From the IMG/VR virus record IMGVR_UViG_3300047323_000127, positions 1 to 47,498 of that record: a stretch of DNA of 47,498 nucleotides; one strand, written 5' to 3'. Both the position numbers and the translations under genes were made by a program. This DNA comes from a virus. The stretch's first letter is position 1; every line of letters begins with the position of its first letter. Of the stretch, positions 16,830 to 23,799 are shown piece by piece. Below the pieces are notes generated by a model. It did not search any database, had not been told where the DNA came from, and was given only the letters and a program-made list of their open reading frames with translations.

Positions 16830-18122
16830 TTGGCAAATGACTTCATCCCGTTCGCAGTAGGCGGTAGCGCGAACGTTACGGCGCAGGCGACCTACGCCGC
16901 GAACACGACGCTTACGCAAAACGGCTTTCAGGCTGGCATTGCGAAATCGCCTGACTTGAATAAGGTCTGGCGCCAGTCGTCGATCATGGCTGCGGTGCTG
17001 GCTCAGTTCATTGTCGACCAGAGCGGGCAGAACGCCGTTGATGATGGTACGACCGCGACGCTCGAGGCGAATCTGATCGCCGCGATCCGCAATGCATCGA
17101 AGCAGACCGTCATCCTGACGGACACTGGCGCAGCAAACGCCTATACCGCAGTCAATGCGCCGGCTCTCACGGTCCTTCCGTCGACCGGCTACGTCCAACG
17201 CATCAATATCGCCCACGCGAACACGGGCGCGTCCACGTACGCTCCCGACGGACTGACGGCAAAGCCCATCTATGGCCTCGGCTTGCAACCGCTCCAGGGC
17301 GGTGAATTGCCCGTCGGTGTCGCGGTACTCATGTACCTCGTGCAGGCCGGCGTGAACAGCGGTAACGGCGCGTGGATCATCATCGATTCGCTCGGCGGTG
17401 CACAGCAAATCGCCCCCGCCACTGCAAGCCAGCATGCGGTGCAGCTTGGGCAGATCGGCGGCGGCCAATATCTCGGCACGCAGATCTTTACATCGAGCGG
17501 CACCTATACGCCTGGCGTCTATACGGTAGGTGGACGCAGTGTCACTGCCAGCAAGGCGCGATTCCGTGGCGTGGCGGCCGGTGGTGCTGGCGGCGGCACT
17601 GCAGCCACTTCTGCCGGGCAAGCTGCATCTGGCGGTGGCGGTGCCGCAGGCAATCCGTTCGAATTCACTCTTTCACCGGCCGCCACTCAAACGATCACGA
17701 TAGGTGCCGCCGGAACGGGTGTTGCCGGTAGTTCTGGCGGATCGGGCGGCAATCTTGTAATCGGTGCAATTGCAACCATCAAGGGTGGCGCTGGCGGCGC
17801 GGTTGGAGGCGTGCTCGGTTCGTTCCCTGGCAATTCGGGTCAAGGTGGTTTGCCCTCGGCATCGACGATTTCCGGAACCGGCGTGACCGTGATTTACAAC
17901 GGTTATGGTCAGGGCGGAAACGTCGGCTCGTGCTTCTCGATCAGTTTCACCATCAACGGGCCGGGTGGTTCGTCTCCCTATGGTTCGAGCGGTGTGTTCG
18001 GGCAGCCTGGCGCGCTCGGATTTGGGAGTGGTGGCCTGGGTGCTGGTGTAGGTCAAAGCACGGCAGCAGCAGCCGGATCACCCGCAGCCCCTGGAATTCT
18101 TTTCATCGACGAGTACGCCTAA
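16830..18122 (+). CDS. Tail fibre with glycine-rich tip
   Basis: A 430-residue protein starting at TTG 16830 with GGAG 8 bases upstream. The N-terminal 130 residues resemble fibre attachment regions (FIPFA.GGSANV..QA.Y..) and the middle is a beta domain. From about 245 to 425 the sequence is dominated by GGxGGG-, GAGG- and GSSGG-type motifs, as in phage adhesins whose tips are bundles of polyglycine-II helices (S16 gp38-like). It probably binds the host receptor. The leader shares a TTTCTGGAGC element with the gene at 25466. Confidence 0.75.
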   Translation: MANDFIPFAVGGSANVTAQATYAANTTLTQNGFQAGIAKSPDLNKVWRQSSIMAAVLAQFIVDQSGQNAVDDGTTATLEANLIAAIRNASKQTVILTDTGAANAYTAVNAPALTVLPSTGYVQRINIAHANTGASTYAPDGLTAKPIYGLGLQPLQGGELPVGVAVLMYLVQAGVNSGNGAWIIIDSLGGAQQIAPATASQHAVQLGQIGGGQYLGTQIFTSSGTYTPGVYTVGGRSVTASKARFRGVAAGGAGGGTAATSAGQAASGGGGAAGNPFEFTLSPAATQTITIGAAGTGVAGSSGGSGGNLVIGAIATIKGGAGGAVGGVLGSFPGNSGQGGLPSASTISGTGVTVIYNGYGQGGNVGSCFSISFTINGPGGSSPYGSSGVFGQPGALGFGSGGLGAGVGQSTAAAAGSPAAPGILFIDEYA

Positions 18123-18295
18123 TGAGTAATCGATACGCAATCGTAGAAAACGGTGTTGTGACCAATGTGATTCTGTGGGATGGAGAGGCCGAATGGAGTC
18201 CGGAATCCGGCACGGCTAATCCGCTTCCGGATGGCTCGCCTGTAGCGCCGGGATACACCTTCGACGGCGCCAAGTACACCGAACCCTCAGCTTAA
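18122..18295 (+). CDS. Small fibre-associated protein
   Basis: A 57-residue protein whose ATG overlaps the fibre stop (TAATG). YAIVENGVVTNVILWDGEAEW and PGYTFDGAKY are typical of small proteins encoded after phage tail fibres in betaproteobacterial and pseudomonad phages. A fibre assembly or fibre-tip role is likely but not shown. Confidence 0.65.
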   Translation: MSNRYAIVENGVVTNVILWDGEAEWSPESGTANPLPDGSPVAPGYTFDGAKYTEPSA

Positions 18296-18308
18296 GAACT
18301 GCACTCTG

Positions 18309-19634
18309 ATGAAGAAAATTCTTTTTGCGGCACTTCTTGTGCCGTTGATGGCCCTCGCTCAAACTCCGCTATCCGTATCGCAAGGGGGAACTGGCGCGGC
18401 GACGTTGTCAGGCTATCTTTACGGCAATGGAACTAATGCTGTAACGGGGTCGGCGACGCTGCCTGCCACGTCGATCGACTATGGCGCTGGCGTCACAGCG
18501 CTATCGGGTGTCTCGCTACCCATTTCTCTGTTTGGCGAGTCCGCTGGTGCCTGGTATTTTTCTGGCGGCGGCATTTCCGTAACGGACAGTTCATCGCATG
18601 CTGGCGTTGGGCACGCGGCATACAGCTTTGCGAGTTACCCTCTCGGAACTGGCGCGATCGGCCCGACGAATGCAGACTTTGGATTTTCCGTTAGCCTGCT
18701 GAAGCAGAATTTGGGAACCGTCAATGCGCACGCTGGAGAGCTGGATGGCGCATACTTTGTGGTTCGCAATGATGGCTCCAACTCTGATACGACCGGCTTC
18801 CTGATCGACGTCGGGAATTATGGGTCTGGATTCAATGCGCTATTCGAAGGTAACAATACGGCCTTTTCGGGTGGATCGATCACGCAAGCGGTGAATAACC
18901 AGGCCGGCGTCGTGGATACGCGCACGGGGAGTCAGTTTGGTTATGTTGTGCAGAAGACCACTGGTAACGGCGGCGTCGCGTATCTCGCGGCGCAGGGGTC
19001 GGGGCAATGGCAACACCTGCTCCAATTCTCCGGCGGTGGCGCGGTTCGCTTCGATATGCCGATCGATTCGAACAATGTCGTCACGATGCGAATGGTAGAC
19101 GCAAGCCTTCAATCGAAGACGATCCGCGTCAACAACAACGCACTGTCGGTGGTCAACAACGCCGGCAATGCTGAGATTTTTGCGTTAGCGGATAACGGCA
19201 ATCTGACATTGGGCGGCGGCATCGTCGGGGCAACCGGAGTTGGCAATGCCAATTCCGGCAATGTCGGCGAATATCAATCTGCCACCAGCAATGGCGTTTC
19301 TCTGACGAGCAACACAGTCACGAATATGGCGTCTTTTCCATTGTCGGCAGGCGACTGGGATGTGCAGGGGTGCGCGCAATTCGTGCCAGCAGGATCAACT
19401 AACATCGCAGCAATTGCTGCCAGCATCAGCACTTCATCCGGTGGCCTTGGCGGTCTCGGCTCGCTATCGCAAATGAATGCGTCATTCTTGACGGGCCAAG
19501 GCGATTATCTGTGCACGCCTACGGTGCGGGAGAATTTCTCATCGGCAACCCAGGTGTACCTGACGGGATATTCCTCGTTTGGCACAAGCTCCATGACCGC
19601 GAACGGCTTTATTAGGGCTCGGCGCGCACGTTGA
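18309..19634 (+). CDS. Fibre-like protein with an N-terminal secretion signal
   Basis: A 441-residue protein. Residues 1-17 (MKKILFAALLVPLMALA) form a textbook Sec signal with an ALA cleavage site. The next residues (SVSQGGTGAATLSGYLYGNGT) are the repeat-like motif found in phage fibres. The remainder is Gly/Ser/Asn-rich beta sequence ending GFIRARRAR, and a chaperone-like C-terminal domain is possible. A virion fibre would not normally be exported, so it may be a secreted or surface decoy, or a host-derived fibre gene with a captured signal. Confidence 0.7.
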   Translation: MKKILFAALLVPLMALAQTPLSVSQGGTGAATLSGYLYGNGTNAVTGSATLPATSIDYGAGVTALSGVSLPISLFGESAGAWYFSGGGISVTDSSSHAGVGHAAYSFASYPLGTGAIGPTNADFGFSVSLLKQNLGTVNAHAGELDGAYFVVRNDGSNSDTTGFLIDVGNYGSGFNALFEGNNTAFSGGSITQAVNNQAGVVDTRTGSQFGYVVQKTTGNGGVAYLAAQGSGQWQHLLQFSGGGAVRFDMPIDSNNVVTMRMVDASLQSKTIRVNNNALSVVNNAGNAEIFALADNGNLTLGGGIVGATGVGNANSGNVGEYQSATSNGVSLTSNTVTNMASFPLSAGDWDVQGCAQFVPAGSTNIAAIAASISTSSGGLGGLGSLSQMNASFLTGQGDYLCTPTVRENFSSATQVYLTGYSSFGTSSMTANGFIRARRAR

Positions 19635-19638
19635 GCAT

Positions 19639-19740
19639 CTAGAATGGCAGGTAGCCTTCCGCGATTATCCACAGCGTGAAGGCTGCCCACGCCGTCATGG
19701 CGATGGCGAGCAGGACTTTTTGTTTGGATGTGAGCGTCAT
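19639..19740 (-). CDS. Tiny single-pass membrane protein
   Basis: A 33-residue ORF (MTLTSKQKVLL...EGYLPF) with one hydrophobic helix (about residues 9-27). GGAA lies 8 bases upstream of ATG 19740. It fits in the gap between the fibre stop and the membrane-protein gene, on the opposite strand. No family is recognised. It may be a small cargo protein expressed in the lysogen. Confidence 0.4.
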   Translation of the reverse strand: MTLTSKQKVLLAIAMTAWAAFTLWIIAEGYLPF

Positions 19741-19814
19741 GTGATTTTCCAGGGAGAGTCGGGATTCTAGCAGACGCCCATAGGGTATGATTCCGCCGAT
19801 TATTGGAGATCGAT

Positions 19815-21488
19815 ATGGCGGATGTTCTGAACCCAAATAATGCAAAAAGCGCCAGCCAAGCCACGACCTATCTGACGGCTGCAGCGCTCCTGATCGGCGC
19901 ATTCGTAACACTCACCACGTGGTACGGGGTATATCACTTCTATTCTCCGATTCCATGGTGGGACGAGTGGGACGGATACCTGACCTTCTACCGCAGCGTC
20001 GCCATTGACGGCGCTGGCCTGCATGTCTGGTTTTCTCAACACGTTGACCACCGGATATTCACGTCGCGAGTCCTGTTCTGGCTGGACCTTCGATATTTCC
20101 ACGGTAATCACATTATCCTGTTCGTCGCCCAGCAGGCCATGCTGGTCGCGATTGTCGCCGCGCTCGCGCTGGCCGCGCGCCGCACGCAGAAGAATCCGTG
20201 GTGGGTGCTCGGGATATCCGCTGCCTTTGTCTTCTCATGGGTGCAGTACGAGACGTTCAAATGGGGCTTCGAAACACAGGTGGTCGCGGCGTTCTTCTTC
20301 ACGGTAATGTCGATTAACGAGTATGTCAGGCCCGAGTCTGGACCGATCCGGCGCATTGTGGTCGCGTTCCTGCTGGCTGCACTGGCTGAGTTCTCAATGG
20401 GCAATGGCATCGCGGCACCGTGCTGCATCGTGGCGATTGCGATCATCACCCGGCGCCCGCTTAAGGAGATTGTGCTCGTTGGAATTGTGGCTGCCGCGCT
20501 GGTTTCGCTCTACCTCATCGGCTACGTGAGCCCCGGAACTTACCAGATTCCGCTGCCCGGATCGCTGACGCTGCATCGCCTCGCCTTCCTGCTCGCATTC
20601 ATGGCGAACCCGCTGGCGCAGGTTGGCTCGTCGAACAAGGTATGCATTGTGATCGGCGCACTGGTGCTACTCGCTGGTACGGGAGTTTCATTGCGTGATT
20701 ATTTCGCAAGGAACGTTACGCCGTACCGCGCGCTGCTAATTGGCATTTTCCTGTTCGTCGCGGTGTCAGGTCTGGCTGCGGCATTCGGGCGCGGCTTGGG
20801 CGGTGCAGGCGCGGCGCTCGCGAGCCGGTACACGATGGGGCCGCTGCTCGGGTGGACAGTCCTGCTCATGCTCCTGGCGGAATCATATGCTGTTCCGGCC
20901 ATGTCCATTGCGGCTGTCGGTGCCGTCGTGCTGTCTGTCGCACAGCTTCAGACATTTTCCAGCAATGGGTATCTGTATGGGTGGAAGCTCGGGATTCTCA
21001 GCACGAAGATTGGCCTAGAGCACACTGAGTTTTCGAGTCAGGTCTATCCCGGAACACCGGAGTTTATGCACCAGCGATTTCTGAAAACAGCCGAGTTTGC
21101 GACAAGGTATCAACTCGGCGTGTATCAGAGGGCGTGGCTCAAGGATGCGGGTGTGGTGAAGTTCGACCCAGCGAAGGTTGGCGGGAAATGCCGCGGCAAC
21201 GTTGATCGTGTCGTCACTGATCCTGTCGGATTGACCGCAGAAGGATGGTCAGTGACTAAACAGAAGCGCGACGTGCTGATCGTGCTCACAGACGCGCACG
21301 GCGAAACGATCGGCTATGGTGTAACGGGGCAGACGCGCAAGGACGTGCATAAGGATGTAGCTGGGGCCGGCGCTCACAATGGCTGGGTCGGATTCGCGAA
21401 ACATGTCGATGGCCCGGTGGCAGCTTACGCTTACACGGGAGGGATGTTCTGCAGGCTGAGCGGTCAGCCCGCAGTCGCAGATCACTGA
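19815..21488 (+). CDS. Polytopic membrane protein, probable GT-C glycosyltransferase (serotype-conversion type)
   Basis: A 557-residue protein; ATG 19815 has GGAG 6 bases upstream. About ten to eleven hydrophobic helices span residues 18-405, followed by a roughly 150-residue soluble tail. After the first helix a WWDEWDGY motif (48-55) carries the acidic pair placed like the catalytic Asp/Glu of GT-C enzymes, which use polyprenyl-linked sugars in the periplasm. Phage genes of this build (GtrC-like) modify O-antigen and block superinfection. No gtrA/gtrB partners are nearby. A TATGAT element at 19786-19791 may be its own -10 box. Confidence 0.7.
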   Translation: MADVLNPNNAKSASQATTYLTAAALLIGAFVTLTTWYGVYHFYSPIPWWDEWDGYLTFYRSVAIDGAGLHVWFSQHVDHRIFTSRVLFWLDLRYFHGNHIILFVAQQAMLVAIVAALALAARRTQKNPWWVLGISAAFVFSWVQYETFKWGFETQVVAAFFFTVMSINEYVRPESGPIRRIVVAFLLAALAEFSMGNGIAAPCCIVAIAIITRRPLKEIVLVGIVAAALVSLYLIGYVSPGTYQIPLPGSLTLHRLAFLLAFMANPLAQVGSSNKVCIVIGALVLLAGTGVSLRDYFARNVTPYRALLIGIFLFVAVSGLAAAFGRGLGGAGAALASRYTMGPLLGWTVLLMLLAESYAVPAMSIAAVGAVVLSVAQLQTFSSNGYLYGWKLGILSTKIGLEHTEFSSQVYPGTPEFMHQRFLKTAEFATRYQLGVYQRAWLKDAGVVKFDPAKVGGKCRGNVDRVVTDPVGLTAEGWSVTKQKRDVLIVLTDAHGETIGYGVTGQTRKDVHKDVAGAGAHNGWVGFAKHVDGPVAAYAYTGGMFCRLSGQPAVADH

Positions 21489-21503
21489 TGTACGGTACGT
21501 CGG

Positions 21504-22277
21504 CTAATGTCCTATGACCGCCTTGACAAGCGGCGCAAGAACTGCGGCCTGACGTTGCGCCTTGACGCTAAGCATCCACTCATCCGGATAAAGACAGCCC
21601 GACAGGTGGCTTTGCCAGTTGGGAAGCGATTGGATGTAGTCATACTGCTTCACGAGCGGCACATTGTACGCGGTGGCTACGTTCTGCATCGTCGTAACGT
21701 AGTTCTCGAGATACGGATGGTTACCGTCGCAAACCGGGTTCGGCTCCTCGAAAACGGGGATTTTTCCAGCCTTTCGAACAGCCAACACCCAGGCAATCAG
21801 GCCATCGGTGTACGGCCCCAAGGACTGCACAAGATCATCGTTTATTGCATGGTTGGTCAAGACAATCTGTGCCTGCGACGACTTGATGCGATCCGCAAAG
21901 GGCGCGCCCCCACCGTCGACGCCATTCATCATGTTGACGAGACTGCTGGCGGTACCGCCTTCGGCGTGATTGGAGATGGTGATCTGATCTGCAAACTGAG
22001 CCTGCAAAAGCGTTTGCGTGGCAGCGGGCTCAGTTTGTTGTGTGATGGTGACCATTCCGTTGCTGTTGCTCGTAATGCCCATCATCGCATCGTCGCCGTA
22101 AACATCAATACGGACGGAAACGGGATCGGGCTTGACGACTGGCGTTGATGGAGTTGATGCGGTCGGCGCCGACTGAACAGCCGCCTGTGTAGGCGAATCT
22201 GATCCGCCGCCGCCACCGCAGGCCACAAGAGCGCAGGAAGTCAGTGCCGCGACAAATGCGGCGCGCAAAGTATTCAT
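21504..22277 (-). CDS. Lipoprotein with a degenerate SGNH/GDSL-hydrolase fold
   Basis: A 257-residue protein; ATG 22277 has GGAG 8 bases upstream. The signal ends in LVAC with lipidated Cys20, then a Gly/Ser/Pro/Thr linker to about 52. The rest follows SGNH hydrolases: IDVYGDDAM (block I), AEGG (block II), NHAIND (block III) and LSGCLYPDEW (block V). The catalytic Ser of GDS is Asp63, and the Asp and His of DxxHP read as Gly227 and Tyr230, so the enzyme is probably inactive and may act as a binding protein. It is encoded downstream of the small HTH-like gene on the same strand. Confidence 0.78.
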   Translation of the reverse strand: MNTLRAAFVAALTSCALVACGGGGGSDSPTQAAVQSAPTASTPSTPVVKPDPVSVRIDVYGDDAMMGITSNSNGMVTITQQTEPAATQTLLQAQFADQITISNHAEGGTASSLVNMMNGVDGGGAPFADRIKSSQAQIVLTNHAINDDLVQSLGPYTDGLIAWVLAVRKAGKIPVFEEPNPVCDGNHPYLENYVTTMQNVATAYNVPLVKQYDYIQSLPNWQSHLSGCLYPDEWMLSVKAQRQAAVLAPLVKAVIGH

Positions 22278-22360
22278 GATATTGCTCCGAGAGAGGAAGG
22301 AAACAGCCGTCAGTTCTGCAAATCGGCGCCTTCTTCTCGGGTCTTGCTGCGCGGTCGCCG

Positions 22361-22654
22361 TTAGTCCAGCGATGACTCCGACTCGCCATCGGTCACCTGC
22401 CGAACGTGCGCGCCGAACGTCTCCATGAACTGCAGAACGCGGTTGAACTCCTCGTCCGTCAGGGCCATGCGAGCCGCTCCCACAAAAGCCACGTGCGGGC
22501 CCATCTTCCGCGGCGTGTGACCTCCGGTGTATTTCCGGAACTGCTGATCGCCGCCCAGCCAGAATATTTCGGCCATCTCCTTGCCTGTCGCATTGCGACG
22601 GCGCTTGAGGTCCGCCAAGTCTTCTGTCGATGGTTCGCTGAATTGGATTGGCAT
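22361..22654 (-). CDS. Small HTH-like DNA-binding protein
   Basis: A 97-residue protein. Residues about 8-45 (EDLADLKRRRNATGKEMAEIFWLGGDQQFRKYTGG) have helix-turn-helix character, with a plant-like GKEMAEIFWL..DQQFRKY recognition segment. The second half is helical (DEEFNRVLQFMETFG). It probably regulates something, perhaps its own unit, which includes the SGNH lipoprotein 83 bases downstream. A sigma70-like promoter lies upstream at 22756-22785. Confidence 0.65.
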   Translation of the reverse strand: MPIQFSEPSTEDLADLKRRRNATGKEMAEIFWLGGDQQFRKYTGGHTPRKMGPHVAFVGAARMALTDEEFNRVLQFMETFGAHVRQVTDGESESSLD

Positions 22655-22755
22655 GTCTTCTGGGTGCGCGGTCGAGGCGCGTGCGAAAGCTGATTTTCAT
22701 TAGTTTCATCCTTTCGGGTTGTTTGGGCTGCGCTATTGCGCTACCTCTGAGGCGG

Positions 22756-22785
22756 ATATTAGACCCGTAGGGGCTAAGTCGTCAA
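22756..22785 (-). promoter_or_regulatory. Probable sigma70 promoter for the HTH-lipoprotein unit
   Basis: On the minus strand TTGACG (22785-22780), an 18-base spacer and TAATAT (22761-22756) match five and four of six consensus positions. It would produce a leader of about 95 bases before the HTH-like gene. As it faces away from the late operon it could be active in the lysogen. Confidence 0.5.
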
Positions 22786-22841
22786 GCATAAATTTAATGA
22801 CCAACCAGTCGCCTTGAGCGGCTTTTCATTCGGGGCTCCCC

Positions 22842-23144
22842 TTGAACCATTCACACACGCATGGCGATGAACGCATCACCGCCCTGGAGCAACGCATGAG
22901 CACGATCGAGCAGCAAGTCGGTGATTGGCGCGCTGAGTTATCGACAAACACCGAAGCCACACTGCGCGTCGAGTCGAACACGAAAGAGTTGGTCGAGTTG
23001 CTAAAGCTCGCCAAGGGTGGAATCGGATTCTTCACTGCGACCGGTCGCGTTCTTCGCAAGCTGGTCGTGTGGTTCGGGCCGTTTATCGCGTTTGCGTCGG
23101 CGGTCTATGCGCTTATGCACGGCAAGTGGCCGGGGCAATCATGA
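22842..23144 (+). CDS. Holin-like protein with N-terminal coiled coil
   Basis: A 100-residue protein. The frame opens after a TGA at 22815, and TTG 22842 is the first start (ATG 22896 is the alternative). Residues 10-60 form an amphipathic coiled coil (heptads of Leu, Ile, Val) and residues about 70-92 one membrane helix (LVVWFGPFIAFASAVYALM). The gene overlaps the endolysin start as ATGA. Size, topology and coupling suggest a holin or pinholin-type protein. Confidence 0.65.
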   Translation: MNHSHTHGDERITALEQRMSTIEQQVGDWRAELSTNTEATLRVESNTKELVELLKLAKGGIGFFTATGRVLRKLVVWFGPFIAFASAVYALMHGKWPGQS

Positions 23145-23755
23145 ACTTGACAGCGCAGATCGTCGCTGCCGGTTGTGGTGCGACGTTGCTGCGCTCGGCG
23201 CAATGGACGTCCGCGCTCCAATCAGCCTGCGACCGCTACCACATCAACACGCCCCTCCGCGTGGCCGCCTTCCTCGCCAACGTAGGCGTCGAGAGTGCCC
23301 GCCTAACCGCCGTCGTCGAGAACCTGAACTACAGCGCGACCGGTCTGCTGACGACCTTTCCTAAATATTTCAACGCTGTCCAGGCGGCGCAGTACGAGCA
23401 TCAACCGCAGCGCATCGCGAATCGGGTCTATGCGGGCCGGTATGGCAATGGTGACGAGGCGAGTGGCGACGGATGGCGATTTAAAGGCCGCGGCTGCTTG
23501 CAAGTGACATTCCACGACAACTACGCCTCATGCGGTAAGGCGATTGCATTGCCTCTCGACTCACATCCTGAGTTGCTCGAGCAACCGTGCAATGCGGCGC
23601 TCGCTGCGGGCTGGTTCTGGGATTCACGCGATCTGAATAAGTTGGCGGATGCGGGCAACTTTTCGGGGTTATGCCGCGCGGTGAATGGCGGCCTCAATGG
23701 TTATTCCGAACGCCTCGCGCTCTATGCATCGGGCAAGAAGGCGCTCGGCCTCTAG
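23141..23755 (+). CDS. Endolysin, GH19 chitinase-like muramidase
   Basis: A 204-residue protein starting at ATG 23141 in an ATGA overlap. It matches phage GH19 lysozymes: ANVGVESARL with catalytic Glu51 (second acid probably Glu60), NYSATGL...FP, RIANRVYAGRYGNG, GDGWRFKGRGCLQVT and NGGLNGYSERL. No signal peptide or SAR segment is visible, so it needs a holin to cross the membrane. No Rz/Rz1 pair is recognised downstream. Confidence 0.9.
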   Translation: MNLTAQIVAAGCGATLLRSAQWTSALQSACDRYHINTPLRVAAFLANVGVESARLTAVVENLNYSATGLLTTFPKYFNAVQAAQYEHQPQRIANRVYAGRYGNGDEASGDGWRFKGRGCLQVTFHDNYASCGKAIALPLDSHPELLEQPCNAALAAGWFWDSRDLNKLADAGNFSGLCRAVNGGLNGYSERLALYASGKKALGL

Positions 23756-23799
23756 CAGTCTCGCAGTTAATCCGCGTTTACCTCTTTCACGCATAAATC

